Positions 12,395 to 21,103 of a stretch of 64,000 nucleotides of DNA are shown piece by piece (within the stretch, counting starts at the first letter, position 1; the number at the start of each line of letters is the position of its first letter). Origin of the DNA: Candidatus Marsarchaeota G2 archaeon ECH_B_1 (lineage in GTDB: Archaea > Thermoproteota > Thermoprotei_A > Marsarchaeales > Marsarchaeaceae); NCBI GenBank assembly GCA_003019535.1, contig NEXG01000006.1, forward strand, positions 38,525-102,524. The letters run 5' to 3'. The notes under the pieces were generated by a model. The model was not told the origin of the DNA, made no database searches, and saw only the letters and a list, made by a program, of their open reading frames with translations. A program made the translations under genes and the position numbers.

Positions 12395-13574
12395 ACGCAT
12401 CCTGCAACCCCTAGTGGCTACAGTGGGTCTAGGCCTGTACGCGTTAAACCCTGAGCTCGGCCTCCTTATAATGTGCGCTTCGGTTCTATTTGAGGTGGAC
12501 TCGGAGGGTACAGTGTACCACTCAGTGCTCGCTTCAAGGCTGCGGGGCGCGCTCGTGAAGATGGGTGTGAACAGACCAACCGCCACCGTGATATGTGAGG
12601 GGTTATTCGACCCGAAGAGTGGAAGCGGGGCTGCTTATCTGTCTAGCGGAGACTATAAGATTAGGGCGAAAAGCGAATACGCCTCCAAGATGCTCATTCT
12701 TGAAAACGTCGTGCTCCTCATCTCAGGGCTCTCAACCGTCGGGCTACTCACATGCTACATCATCACCTATATTTACGGTGGTTCGAGGCTTGCTACCGCA
12801 CTCTTCGGGGTGGTTCCCTACACTGTGTTTATTGCAAGGTTCTTCGTGTCGCAGAGGACTGGCAGATTCATGCGTAGCAGGTTGGCGGAGGCGTTCAGCA
12901 TAGCACTCATCGCACTCTTCTTAGCCACAAACAGGGAGCACATCGCACTCATACCCTTACTTGGCTTCGGTATGGGCTCAATCTACACACTATATACCCG
13001 TGAAATCAGGAGGAGAGGGGCCGAGAGAAGGGAGAAGGCATTCTTTGTAGCACTCATGAAGGCGCTTGGCAACCAAGGCTTAGCCGCCAAGGCTAAAGTT
13101 GTGCGACTCACATCCGAATTCGGCTCACTCAGAGTCGCTGACCTCAGCTATAACCCAAGCGTCCCAAGCATACTCGAACACATCTCAACCAAGATGGTGA
13201 GGAGTGACCACCGCGTAATCCTAGGAGTATTCGGCAAGGCTCTCTCCGCACTGGGCTACAGGCCATCCTGGTTTAGGGCTTCGTGGTCGCTACTCAGAGT
13301 GTCGGAGCGATTAGAGTCAGAGCTCAGCCAGCAACTCGCTAAAAACGTGCTCGTCGCATCCGTTATGTTCTCCATGAGCGCTCTGAGCATAACCCTGCTA
13401 ACGGGTACAGCCTTCTTCAAGTTCTCTTCAGGCTCACTGTTAGGTGTGCTGCCCACACTCTCCTTGGATGCAGGCTACCTAGGATTCTCCTACATCTATA
13501 AATCGGAGACACTCTACGAGGTATTACTCCTAACACTGCTCGTAGGCGAACTTGCGCTCAGGTACTCCATCTAG
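12369..13574 (+). CDS. pilus assembly membrane protein (TadC/GspF/FlaJ-like platform)
   Basis: A 401-residue integral membrane protein that follows the motor ATPase and overlaps it. Hydrophobic stretches are grouped at about residues 18-40, 112-160, 175-205 and 315-400, separated by cytoplasmic regions rich in arginine and lysine. This is the usual arrangement of GspF/TadC/FlaJ platform proteins. Assignment rests on topology, size and gene order more than on sequence signatures. It probably anchors the ATPase and guides pilin extrusion. Confidence 0.8.
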   Translation: MDSLSYHLRRILQPLVATVGLGLYALNPELGLLIMCASVLFEVDSEGTVYHSVLASRLRGALVKMGVNRPTATVICEGLFDPKSGSGAAYLSSGDYKIRAKSEYASKMLILENVVLLISGLSTVGLLTCYIITYIYGGSRLATALFGVVPYTVFIARFFVSQRTGRFMRSRLAEAFSIALIALFLATNREHIALIPLLGFGMGSIYTLYTREIRRRGAERREKAFFVALMKALGNQGLAAKAKVVRLTSEFGSLRVADLSYNPSVPSILEHISTKMVRSDHRVILGVFGKALSALGYRPSWFRASWSLLRVSERLESELSQQLAKNVLVASVMFSMSALSITLLTGTAFFKFSSGSLLGVLPTLSLDAGYLGFSYIYKSETLYEVLLLTLLVGELALRYSI

Positions 13575-13601
13575 CTATTAGTGTCTAATCAAAGGTGTAT
13601 A

Positions 13602-13865
13602 TTGGTGGAAAACTTGCTTGGCGTACTAAAATTCATCTTGAAACTCCTAATGGATAAGAGGGGTTCACCCCTACTCGAGGAGGGCTTACTCGTGGGCTTA
13701 GCGCTCGTGCTCTTCGCGGTTCTGGTGTCCGCCTTCCTGGGAATATTCAACTGGTTCCAGTCAGCCACACAGCCCCTGAGCGGGCTCGGAGGGGGGCTTT
13801 CCACACTCTTCCAGTCAATCATGCAGGGCTACCTTAAACTCTTCAAGTTCCTAACGGGTCAGTGA
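13602..13865 (+). CDS. pilin-like small membrane protein with class III signal peptide
   Basis: About 87 residues from the TTG at 13602, which has AAGGTG 5-6 nt upstream (an in-frame GTG at 13581 gives 94). The N-terminus contains the charged segment MDKRG followed by SPLLEEGLLVGLALVLF, so cleavage after RG would leave glutamate at position +5, the hallmark of archaeal pilins processed by PibD/FlaK. One long hydrophobic helix follows, with a short tail rich in glycine and phenylalanine. It sits between the platform gene and the HerA-like ATPase and is the best candidate for the major pilin of this locus. Confidence 0.72.
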   Translation: MVENLLGVLKFILKLLMDKRGSPLLEEGLLVGLALVLFAVLVSAFLGIFNWFQSATQPLSGLGGGLSTLFQSIMQGYLKLFKFLTGQ

Positions 13866-13866
13866 G

Positions 13867-15336
13867 ATGCTCGAACTCCCACTCAGCGGGCCGAGGGTAA
13901 GGGTTCTACGCGAAGGCGTCAGGTGGTTTGGTTACACACTCGTGGAAGTCAAGCCGAGGGAGGGAGTCAGCGCCGACGCTGCAATCTTCCAGAGGTTTGT
14001 TGAGGGGATGCGTAGCGCGGGGGTTAACTACGCGTTCCTCGTTGTTGGCAGACACGAGCTACTTCCTCTAAGCCCACCTAGGAGGGGGGGCTTCCTACTC
14101 GTCTACTCTCGGGGGTTCGGTAAAAGGAAGGTGGTTAAAGACGTTAAACGCTCCTTCCGACAGGCCAAGTCCCTCGCCGAGGTAGCTGGATTAGACGTTA
14201 ACCCCGAAGGTGACGGCGCTCGCGACGGGGAGGCGTGGCTTCTACAAGCGGTTTTCAGGAACATATTGGAGGCCCCCATGGGTGTGGGTGAGGAGCCAGT
14301 GTTGGAGGCTCTTAGGCTGGGGCGCCTGGTGGGTGGGGGAGAGTTCAAACTCAGGGTGGACGACGTCTACAAGCATGTGGTGGTTCTGGGTGAAACCGGC
14401 TCTGGTAAGTCCAGTTTCGTGGCGAAACTCCTCTCAGCTGTGGGGGAGCGTGGAACTCACTTCTTAGTGTTCGATTGGCACGGCGAGTACTCAGCCCTGC
14501 TCAGGGACAGCTCCACGCTTGTGATAGCCCCAGACCAAGACCTTGGGTTCGATATCTTCGACTACCCCAGGGCCGTCGACCCCTTCGTGCATATCGATGT
14601 GCTCATGGATATATTCACCGATAGCTTCGACCTGAGCGTTTCACAGCAGTTCATCCTGAGAAGCGCGTTGCGCAGGGTTTTCACAGATAAGGGGCACGGT
14701 ATGAGTGAAGACGCGAAGCCGGTTACGGTGGAGGACGTGATAACGTCGGTCAACGATCTTAGAACATACTCGGGGTGGGAGCAGGAGTCAAAGCTCGCCG
14801 TGCTGCGAAGGATATCCAAGTTAGCGGACACGGGTCTTAGCAGGATGCTTAACGCCAACCAGAAGATAGGGTTCAACGACCTGCTCAGTGAGAATGTGAT
14901 AGTTGACATAGGGCAGGTGACCGATAACTACTCTAAGATATTTGTGGTGGAGGCCATACTAAAGCTCCTCTATGACTACAAGGTGTCTAGGAAGCTTGTG
15001 GAGCCCCATGTGATAGTGGCTGAGGAGGCGCGTAATATCGTGCCCTACAGGAGAGCGGAGGAGCCGCCGAGTATAATGGAGAGGTTGGTGGAGGAGATGA
15101 GGAAGTTTGGGGAGGGTATGGTTATGGTCAACCAGCTACCCTCAACCCTCTCCCAGGAAGTGCTCACAGCGGCTGGAACAATTGTTGCCTTCAGACTCAA
15201 GGGTGGAGGCGAATACGACATACTAAGTAAGAGGTGTGGTATAGGCGTCGACGTGTGTCAGAGGCTGGCGGACCTCCCAGTTGGGCGGGGTGTTTGCCGT
15301 CACCCCCACAATAAGACCGAGTTCTTCGAGTTTTAG
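13867..15336 (+). CDS. HerA/VirB4-like ATPase of the pilus operon
   Basis: A 489-residue P-loop ATPase of the HerA-FtsK clade. The C-terminal domain has Walker A LGETGSGKSS near residues 173-182, FDWHGEYSA near 200, a Walker B-type IVAEEARN near 382 and a sensor VNQLPS near 420. The first 150 residues are unrelated to the HAS-barrel I know from HerA and look like a locus-specific domain. It begins 1 bp after the pilin-like gene, with no NurA partner nearby. HerA-like ATPases serve DNA end resection but also the archaeal Ced/Ted DNA-import pili (CedB), and linkage to pilus genes here favours the second type of role. That is inference. Confidence 0.82.
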   Translation: MLELPLSGPRVRVLREGVRWFGYTLVEVKPREGVSADAAIFQRFVEGMRSAGVNYAFLVVGRHELLPLSPPRRGGFLLVYSRGFGKRKVVKDVKRSFRQAKSLAEVAGLDVNPEGDGARDGEAWLLQAVFRNILEAPMGVGEEPVLEALRLGRLVGGGEFKLRVDDVYKHVVVLGETGSGKSSFVAKLLSAVGERGTHFLVFDWHGEYSALLRDSSTLVIAPDQDLGFDIFDYPRAVDPFVHIDVLMDIFTDSFDLSVSQQFILRSALRRVFTDKGHGMSEDAKPVTVEDVITSVNDLRTYSGWEQESKLAVLRRISKLADTGLSRMLNANQKIGFNDLLSENVIVDIGQVTDNYSKIFVVEAILKLLYDYKVSRKLVEPHVIVAEEARNIVPYRRAEEPPSIMERLVEEMRKFGEGMVMVNQLPSTLSQEVLTAAGTIVAFRLKGGGEYDILSKRCGIGVDVCQRLADLPVGRGVCRHPHNKTEFFEF

Positions 15337-15389
15337 GGCTGGGCGCTTAGCTCTTATTATCCGCCCACGATAAATACGATTGATTCGTT

Positions 15390-17237
15390 TTGGCGAAGCT
15401 TATAACGAGTCAGGCTTGCTTTGACCCCGAGGATGCTGAGTGGTTGAGGTGCACGGTTGCAGCCGACGTGTACGCTAGGTTTTTGGCGGCTGGGGGTGAG
15501 AGGGTGGTGTCCGCCACAGGGCTTGAAGCCTACGCTTCGCGAACCCTGCATGAGGCAAAGGTGAAGGGGTTGGAAGTCAAAGCCCAGTTGGCCTCAAAGA
15601 GGCGCACACTCGGCGCGCTAATGGAACAGTTGCACATTTCACCAAACATTTTGGGTGACACATCGGACCCCAGACACGCGGACACACTCAAATCTGTATT
15701 CACACGACTCGCCGAGTCGGGTGTTATAGCCAAACTTCAGGTGGAGAAGGCGGTGTGCGAAGACGACGGCGAACTCTTCGACGAGGTTGTGGGCAAGTGC
15801 GGTGCCTGTGGCTCGAGCGTTGAAGGGCTCGGCTGCTGCACATCCTGCGGCGCCACCCTAACCGCCAGCACCCTCAGGGAGGCCAAGTGTGGGGTATGTG
15901 ACGCCCCAATCAGTGTTAAGAGGGTTGAGGAATGGGCCTACGGGCTGAAAGCACGGGGAGAAGCCAGTATTGTGAATGTGCCAATAGTGAGCGAATTGGG
16001 TTTGGGTGTACCCACTCCTGGCGATAAGGGTAAAACGTTTGCCCCGTGGTTTAGCGCACTCACCGCCTCCATGAGTTTCGCTGGGAGGGGAGGGCAGGTG
16101 GGGGGCGATGTAGGCGCTGGGGGTGTGCACTTCGTTACCAAGCGCTTCGGCACACATTACAAGGAGCTCCTACCCAAGTTGGGCGAGGCGCTGGGTGCCG
16201 CTGGGAGTGATTTAAGAATAGTGGTAGTGGGCCGCTTGAGGTTTAGCGCGAATGGGAAGCCACTTAGTGTGAGCTCTTCGAGGCTGGTCGACCACCTTGG
16301 CTCAGATGCCACAAGGTACGCGTTGAGCCGAATCAACCCTGAGGCGGATATGGAGGTAGACGTGTACGAGCTGCAAAAAAGCATCAATGAGGAGTTGGTT
16401 GATTCACTGGGTCAATTCGCCCAGAGGGTTCTACAGTTCACACACTCCAAGTATGGATGTGTACCCACACCCGGAGAGCTTCGGGATGAGGACAGGGAGC
16501 TACTCGGGTTGATCGATATAGTATACAACAGGATTATCTCCTCTATAAAGTCGCTCAACAACTCTGAGGCGTACGCCTCACTATTCGAGTTTGCGAAGAA
16601 GGCGGCCGAATACTATACACGCCAGGCTCCCTGGAGCCTACTCAGGGTTAACCCTGAGCGTGCGGCTAGCGTGGTGTACGTAACACTCGAGGCACTCAGG
16701 GCGCTCAGCGTGCTCGCCCAACCCCTCCTACCCGAGTTCTCCTCTAAGACGCGCTCCGCGCTGGGTCTACCATTAGAGGACACACTGAGCCTGGACGAGT
16801 TGAAGCGTCCGCTCACACCTGGCGCACAGCTACCGGAGCCGAAGCCCGCCTACGCCAAGCTCACAGACAAACAGGTTGAAGCGTTAGTGGCCGAGTGTAT
16901 GGTGGAGGAGAAACCCGAGGTGGACATAGCAGAATTCCTAAGACTCGACCTCAGAGTGGCGAGCGTGGTTTCCGCTGAGAGGGTTCCGAACACCAAGAGG
17001 CTTCTAAGGTTAAGGGTGAGGGTGGGGGGCAAGCTTAGAACCATTGTTTCAAGCATCGGCGAACAGTACACCCCCGAGGAGCTGGTTGGGAAAAAAATAG
17101 TTGTACTCATGAACCTGAAGCCCTCGGTGTTCGCTGGTGTGACATCCCGGGGCATGCTGCTTGCAGCCGAGGGAGGTGGGGTGATATCGCTGCTTACACC
17201 CATGAGGGAGGTTGAGGATGGCTCATGGGTTCACTGA
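15390..17237 (+). CDS. methionyl-tRNA synthetase-like protein lacking catalytic motifs
   Basis: 615 residues laid out like MetRS: Rossmann-like N-terminus, a cysteine-rich zinc knuckle insertion (about residues 137-175, CGACG, CCTSCG and CGVCD), an anticodon-binding helical domain (about 330-460) and a C-terminal EMAPII/Trbp111 tRNA-binding domain (about 513-615). The HIGH region is not recognisable: where MetRS has ALPYANGPIHLGH this protein has QACFDPEDAEW. The KMSKS loop is replaced by LSVSSSR near residue 293. A stop codon 9 nt upstream fixes the TTG start. It is either a divergent MetRS or, more likely, a paralogue that no longer activates methionine. It is followed closely by a tRNA-modification gene. 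Confidence 0.8.
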   Translation: MAKLITSQACFDPEDAEWLRCTVAADVYARFLAAGGERVVSATGLEAYASRTLHEAKVKGLEVKAQLASKRRTLGALMEQLHISPNILGDTSDPRHADTLKSVFTRLAESGVIAKLQVEKAVCEDDGELFDEVVGKCGACGSSVEGLGCCTSCGATLTASTLREAKCGVCDAPISVKRVEEWAYGLKARGEASIVNVPIVSELGLGVPTPGDKGKTFAPWFSALTASMSFAGRGGQVGGDVGAGGVHFVTKRFGTHYKELLPKLGEALGAAGSDLRIVVVGRLRFSANGKPLSVSSSRLVDHLGSDATRYALSRINPEADMEVDVYELQKSINEELVDSLGQFAQRVLQFTHSKYGCVPTPGELRDEDRELLGLIDIVYNRIISSIKSLNNSEAYASLFEFAKKAAEYYTRQAPWSLLRVNPERAASVVYVTLEALRALSVLAQPLLPEFSSKTRSALGLPLEDTLSLDELKRPLTPGAQLPEPKPAYAKLTDKQVEALVAECMVEEKPEVDIAEFLRLDLRVASVVSAERVPNTKRLLRLRVRVGGKLRTIVSSIGEQYTPEELVGKKIVVLMNLKPSVFAGVTSRGMLLAAEGGGVISLLTPMREVEDGSWVH

Positions 17238-17277
17238 GCGCCTCCCCCACACGGGGGAAAAGGGTTGGTGGTGAGGT

Positions 17278-18555
17278 ATGACCGGCGGCGACCGTGTGGG
17301 TAAGGTGGGCTTCAGGGTTTACGGGTGCACGATGAACAAGGCTGACATGCTCGCCGCCAAGGAGTACGTGGCCTCACACGGCTACTCTGTCGTTGAGGAT
17401 GAGGATGAAGCGGATACGGTTGTGGTGTACAGCTGCTCTGTTAGGAATGAAACAGAGGAGAGCATACTCACCCATATCAGGGGGCTTCAGGCTCAGGGTA
17501 AGAGGGTGGTGGTGACCAGCTGCCTCGCTAACACTAGGCCCGCGAGAATACTCACAGATGCGCCAGGCTCAATAGTTCTGGTTGGGGGGGACAGTGAGCA
17601 AATAGTGGACGCCCTCCGAGCCGAGGCTGGAAGCGTGGTTTATGGTTCAACGAGGCTGCCCACCCCCACTCTCAACTCGCTTGTATACCCCGTCAAGATA
17701 GCTGAAGGGTGCACAAGTAACTGTCATTTCTGCCTCACCAAACTCGCAAGGCCCAGGTTGTGGTGTAAGCCCTCCCAAGAGATAGTTGAAGCCGTAAGGA
17801 GAGCCGTCGGTGCGGGCGCTGTGGAGGTGGAGCTCACAAGCATGGATAACGCCGACTACTATGAGCCTCCCAACACCAGGATAGCCCAGCTCGTGGGGAA
17901 GATCGTGAGCTGTGTGAGGGGTAGGTATATGCTGAGGGTGGGGATGATGAACCCCATGGGTGCGTTGAGGATGAGGGAGGAGATAGCTGACATGCTCTCA
18001 CACCCCAAGGTGTACAGGTTCCTACACATTCCAATCCAATCAGCGGATGGGGGTGTGCTTCGATCGATGAACAGGCACTATGATCCAGAGGAGGTGGTGA
18101 GCTTTGTGTTAGAGTTGAAAAGCAAGATACCCGAACTCAGGGTTGCCACAGACATAATGGTGGGCTACCCTGGGGAGGATGAAGAAGCATTCTACAGGAC
18201 GCTGGAGGTTATACGTGGAGGGATATTCGACAAGCTCCACGTCTTCCGCTTTACTCCTAGGCCGCACACCAAGGCCGCTACTCTGAGGCAGCTTGACGAG
18301 GCGGAGAAGAAGAGGAGAAGCCTGCTGGCCTCAACTGAGGCGAGACGGGTACAGCTTGAGAAGAACAAGCAATACGTGGGTGAAACAGTTGACGCGCTCG
18401 TCACAGGCTCCAACCCAGAGGAAGCAACAGAGGCTAGAACCACCAACTACATCAAGATACGCCTACCCTATGCTCCACAAATCCATGGTGAGTGGGTCCG
18501 GGTGACCGTGAGAGACGCCACAGCGGACCACCTCATCGGCGAACTCGCCGAGTGA
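17278..18555 (+). CDS. tRNA-t6A37 methylthiotransferase (CDKAL1/MtaB family)
   Basis: A 425-residue radical SAM enzyme expected to convert t6A to ms2t6A at position 37 of ANN-decoding tRNAs. It has an N-terminal UPF0004 domain with three cysteines (YGCTMN, SCSVRN, SCLANT) for the auxiliary 4Fe-4S cluster. The radical SAM motif CTSNCHFC is near residue 145, and a C-terminal TRAM domain follows. The ATG is preceded by GGTGAGGT. It lies 40 bp after the MetRS-like gene, and RNase P Rnp4 and tRNA-Val follow, so this is a tRNA-maturation neighbourhood. Confidence 0.92.
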   Translation: MTGGDRVGKVGFRVYGCTMNKADMLAAKEYVASHGYSVVEDEDEADTVVVYSCSVRNETEESILTHIRGLQAQGKRVVVTSCLANTRPARILTDAPGSIVLVGGDSEQIVDALRAEAGSVVYGSTRLPTPTLNSLVYPVKIAEGCTSNCHFCLTKLARPRLWCKPSQEIVEAVRRAVGAGAVEVELTSMDNADYYEPPNTRIAQLVGKIVSCVRGRYMLRVGMMNPMGALRMREEIADMLSHPKVYRFLHIPIQSADGGVLRSMNRHYDPEEVVSFVLELKSKIPELRVATDIMVGYPGEDEEAFYRTLEVIRGGIFDKLHVFRFTPRPHTKAATLRQLDEAEKKRRSLLASTEARRVQLEKNKQYVGETVDALVTGSNPEEATEARTTNYIKIRLPYAPQIHGEWVRVTVRDATADHLIGELAE

Positions 18556-18561
18556 CACGAA

Positions 18562-18843
18562 TTGAGCAGGCAACTCATACTCACCGAGGTGGAGAGGCTA
18601 CTCGCGCTAAGCGTAAGGCACTACGCAGATGACCCTGAACTCGCCCAGAACGCCCTCGAACACGCTTGGAGGCTGTGTGTGCACACCGATACACCCATAC
18701 CGAAAAACCTCAGACTCATCAGATGCACCAAGTGTGGGAAACCACACATACCCGGACGCACAGCCAAAGTGAGGCTAATAAAGGGAAAAATACTCTGGTT
18801 ACCCAACAACTGTGAACACATAAAACAAATAAGGTACAAGTGA
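18562..18843 (+). CDS. rnp4: ribonuclease P protein component 4 (Rnp4/Rpp21)
   Basis: 93 residues. An N-terminal helical part (LLALSVRHYADDPELAQNALEHA) is followed by a zinc-ribbon region with CTKCGKPHIPGRTAKVRL and a late cysteine in NNCEH. That order and size fit archaeal Rpp21, which stabilises the RNase P specificity domain for 5' processing of tRNAs. The second zinc pair is unusual (Cys-Glu-His in place of CxxC). It starts with TTG 6 bp after the methylthiotransferase stop and ends 13 bp before tRNA-Val. Confidence 0.82.
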   Translation: MSRQLILTEVERLLALSVRHYADDPELAQNALEHAWRLCVHTDTPIPKNLRLIRCTKCGKPHIPGRTAKVRLIKGKILWLPNNCEHIKQIRYK

Positions 18844-18856
18844 GTAGGTAAAGAGT

Positions 18857-18930
18857 GGGTCAGTGGTCTAGCCTGGTATGACGCCACCCTTACACGGTGG
18901 AAATCGCCGGTTCGAATCCGGCCTGACCCA
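18857..18930 (+). tRNA. tRNA-Val(TAC), integration target
   Basis: The acceptor GGGTCAG pairs with CTGACCC, with discriminator A at 18930. The anticodon arm CCACC-CTTACAC-GGTGG gives TAC. The T arm is intact. Its 3' end supplies the 17-bp attachment core of the mobile element that follows, so the tRNA stays functional. Confidence 0.95.
18914..18930 (+). repeat. attachment site core, left copy (in tRNA-Val)
   Basis: GAATCCGGCCTGACCCA, the T-arm and acceptor 3' strand of tRNA-Val, repeated exactly at 26927-26943. The similarity extends 3 nt further left as TTC versus TTG. Confidence 0.9.
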
Positions 18931-18944
18931 TACCGATAGCGGTT

Positions 18945-18954
18945 CTTATATAAG
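18945..18954 (+). promoter_or_regulatory. TATA box of the integrase gene
   Basis: CTTATATAAG, centred 26 nt before the GTG start codon at 18976. Transcription would begin at the start codon, a leaderless arrangement. It lies just outside the tRNA and inside the element, so the integrase is transcribed from its own promoter after integration. Confidence 0.7.
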
Positions 18955-18975
18955 ACAGGCTTATATTCTACATAC

Positions 18976-20229
18976 GTGGTGTACTCCTTAGGGATAGACC
19001 CCTTGACCGAGTTCTTTGACGCCCTGGATAACCCTCTGACGAGGAGGTACTATGAGAGGAGGATCAGGGTGTTCTTCGCTCACGCGGGGATAGAGGGAAA
19101 GGACCTCGGGGAACAGGCCTCCGCGTTTGTGCGCAGAGCGAAGGAGGACCCCACCTATGCGTACTACGCGGTCACGGGGTTCGTGCGCTTCGAGAAGGAG
19201 AGGGTGGAGAGGGGGGAGATAACCGCTGGTACACTCACCAACTTTGTTAAGGCTGTGAAGCTCTTCTGCGAGCAGAACGATATCATGCTCAACTGGAAGA
19301 AGATCTCAAGAAAGCTGCCCAGGGTGCGCGAATACGCTTCGGACAGGGCTCCAACAAGGGAGGAAATACTCAGATGGATGGAGTACCCCGACCGGAGGAT
19401 TAAGCCCATCATACTCCTCATGGTCTCCTCGGGTATCAGGCTGGGCGCCTGGGACTACCTCAGGTGGAAGGATATAGAGCCCATCTACGCAGAGTCCGCC
19501 CCCACCAGCGGCGGCGGGCAGCCGGAGGAGCCTGTGGCCGCGAGGCTCACCGTGTACAGGGGGACAGAGGAGGAGTACACGACGTACATAACACCGGAGG
19601 CCTACCTGTGCCTCAAGGAGTGGATGGAGTACAGGGCGGGCCAGGGGGAGAGGGTGACACCCGAGTCCTGGCTCATGCGTGACCTATGGGACACAACCAC
19701 CCCTAGGGGTCTCCTCCAGGTTAACACCCCGAGGAAGCTCAGGTCCTCAGGTGTAAAGCGCCTCCTCGAGAGGTCTCTCTTCGCGCAGGGCCTGAGGAAA
19801 CCCCTCCCCCCGGGGAAGAGGAGGCACGAGTTCCAGGGTGCACACGGCTTCCGCAAGTTCTTCAAGAGCGTGTGCGAGAAGCACATGAAGAGCCTGCACG
19901 TGGAGATCCTCATGGGCCACAACGTGGGCCTCGCCGAGTCATACTACAGGCCGCAGGAGCGGGAGATCCTCGAGGACTACCTGAAGGCCGTGCCCGAGCT
20001 CACCTTTTACGCGAAGAAGGAGGACCAGGGTGGGGGTGGGGGGATCACGGAGGAGGAGGCCGAGGCCCTGAGGGAGAAGATCAGGAGGATGGAGGAGGAG
20101 CAGAAGAAGAAGGACGAGCAGATACTCGGGCTACTCGCGGAGCTCGGCCGCGTTGTGGAGGAGCTCAAAGAGGAGAGGCTCAGGGAGCTCTCCGGCGGGA
20201 ACCGCGGGGAGAAAGGCAGAAGACATTAG
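18976..20229 (+). CDS. tyrosine recombinase/integrase
   Basis: A 417-residue site-specific recombinase that would integrate and excise the element at tRNA-Val. The catalytic residues are visible: Arg in SSGIRLGAWDYLRW (about 153), the HxxR pair in AHGFRK (about 295-298), the box III histidine in LMGHNVG (about 316) and the nucleophilic tyrosine in ESYYRP (about 324-325). The sequence style matches thaumarchaeal integrases. After the catalytic domain comes a glycine run and a coiled coil of about 60 residues (EEEAEALREKIRRMEEEQ onward), which may drive oligomerisation. GTG start, intact gene. Confidence 0.93.
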   Translation: MVYSLGIDPLTEFFDALDNPLTRRYYERRIRVFFAHAGIEGKDLGEQASAFVRRAKEDPTYAYYAVTGFVRFEKERVERGEITAGTLTNFVKAVKLFCEQNDIMLNWKKISRKLPRVREYASDRAPTREEILRWMEYPDRRIKPIILLMVSSGIRLGAWDYLRWKDIEPIYAESAPTSGGGQPEEPVAARLTVYRGTEEEYTTYITPEAYLCLKEWMEYRAGQGERVTPESWLMRDLWDTTTPRGLLQVNTPRKLRSSGVKRLLERSLFAQGLRKPLPPGKRRHEFQGAHGFRKFFKSVCEKHMKSLHVEILMGHNVGLAESYYRPQEREILEDYLKAVPELTFYAKKEDQGGGGGITEEEAEALREKIRRMEEEQKKKDEQILGLLAELGRVVEELKEERLRELSGGNRGEKGRRH

Positions 20230-20331
20230 ATAGAGCTGGTTGGATCCGTGTCGCCCGTCGTAACGTAAGGAAGCTCCTTGCTTCAGCTAGGAGCAGCTCA
20301 CGGGCTGGGTGGAGCTCGAAGAACTCTTTTC

Positions 20332-20967
20332 CTAGTCCCCGAAGGAATCCCTTTTTTCGTATTCTTGCTTGAGGAGCTCGTAGCTCCACTCCTGGTACCA
20401 GAGCTTCCAGGCGTCCAGGCTCCAGTTAATCACCCTATAGAGGTCAGGGTGCACCCAGAGCGAATAAATAAAGTAGTAGCGGTCCCGCAGCGCACGTTCA
20501 AGTGTTTGCCGGATCCACTGATCCAGGGGGGAACCCGATTTCTCAGCCTCCCTATAGTACTCTTCGCCCAATTCGCCTTGAAGCACGTCGCGGAGGACCA
20601 GGCCGAGCTGGTATATCTCATCCACTTCGAGCTTCGCCTTCGCCTTCACTTTCGCGATCACCTCATTCAGGGCCGTGTTCCCCGCGGCTTTGTCGATCGC
20701 CTCAAGCTGCCTAGCGGCCTCCTCCTCGTCTATCTCCTCCAGGGGGGGCGCATTCTCGTCCTGGTCCTCCTGTGTGCCTGGGTTGGATTCCAGGGGTGAG
20801 CGGTGGCCCACCTCCTCCTTCTCCATTTTTTTCTTAACTTTGGCGATGAGGGTCCTGCCAGCCCCCGTTTCCTCCCGTATTTCCCTGTACGTCTTACCCT
20901 CCTTGAGGAGGGTGCGTATTCTTCGTTTTAATTCCTCTTCTTCCTTCTTACCTCTACGGCCTCTCAT
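20332..20967 (-). CDS. element-encoded helix-turn-helix protein
   Basis: 211 residues in three parts. Residues 1-50 are basic and carry a helix-turn-helix (EGKTYREIREETGAGRTLIAKVKKK), like resolvase or transposase HTH domains. Residues 50-100 are an acidic linker. Residues 100-211 are a helical domain rich in tryptophan and tyrosine that I do not recognise. A TATA-like CGTTTATGTTTC is centred about 26 nt before the ATG, so it is probably leaderless. It converges on the integrase. A transcriptional regulator or copy-number protein is likely; the exact role is unknown. Confidence 0.65.
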   Translation of the reverse strand: MRGRRGKKEEEELKRRIRTLLKEGKTYREIREETGAGRTLIAKVKKKMEKEEVGHRSPLESNPGTQEDQDENAPPLEEIDEEEAARQLEAIDKAAGNTALNEVIAKVKAKAKLEVDEIYQLGLVLRDVLQGELGEEYYREAEKSGSPLDQWIRQTLERALRDRYYFIYSLWVHPDLYRVINWSLDAWKLWYQEWSYELLKQEYEKRDSFGD

Positions 20968-21004
20968 GGGTAGCTATGATGCGCAAAGAAACATAAACGC
21001 TCCG

Positions 21005-21075
21005 AAAAAAAGAACCGAAAAAGGACTAAAAGGACTGAAAAAGCACGGTTCTTTTTCCTTAGGCAGTCCTTTTTC
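21005..21075. repeat. interleaved inverted repeats
   Basis: AAAAAGAACCG (from about 21007) is inverted as CGGTTCTTTTT (about 21047-21058), and AAAAAGGACT is inverted as AGTCCTTTTT (about 21065-21074). The two pairs are interleaved, so the RNA or single-stranded DNA could form either of two alternative hairpins or a pseudoknot. It lies between two element genes. Function unknown; a copy-control or operator region is possible. Confidence 0.55.
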
Positions 21076-21103
21076 CCCCGCTTCACCGGGAACCAGGAAA
21101 CCT

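Noticed and set aside
17236..17262. CCCCC-ACAC-GGGGG hairpin after the MetRS-like gene as a terminator
   Set aside because: Only 5 bp and no T-run; the next gene begins 16 bp later and is probably co-transcribed.
20278..20799. Plus-strand 173-residue hydrophobic ORF in the element
   Set aside because: It is antisense to the helix-turn-helix gene, which has its own TATA box and sensible domain layout.
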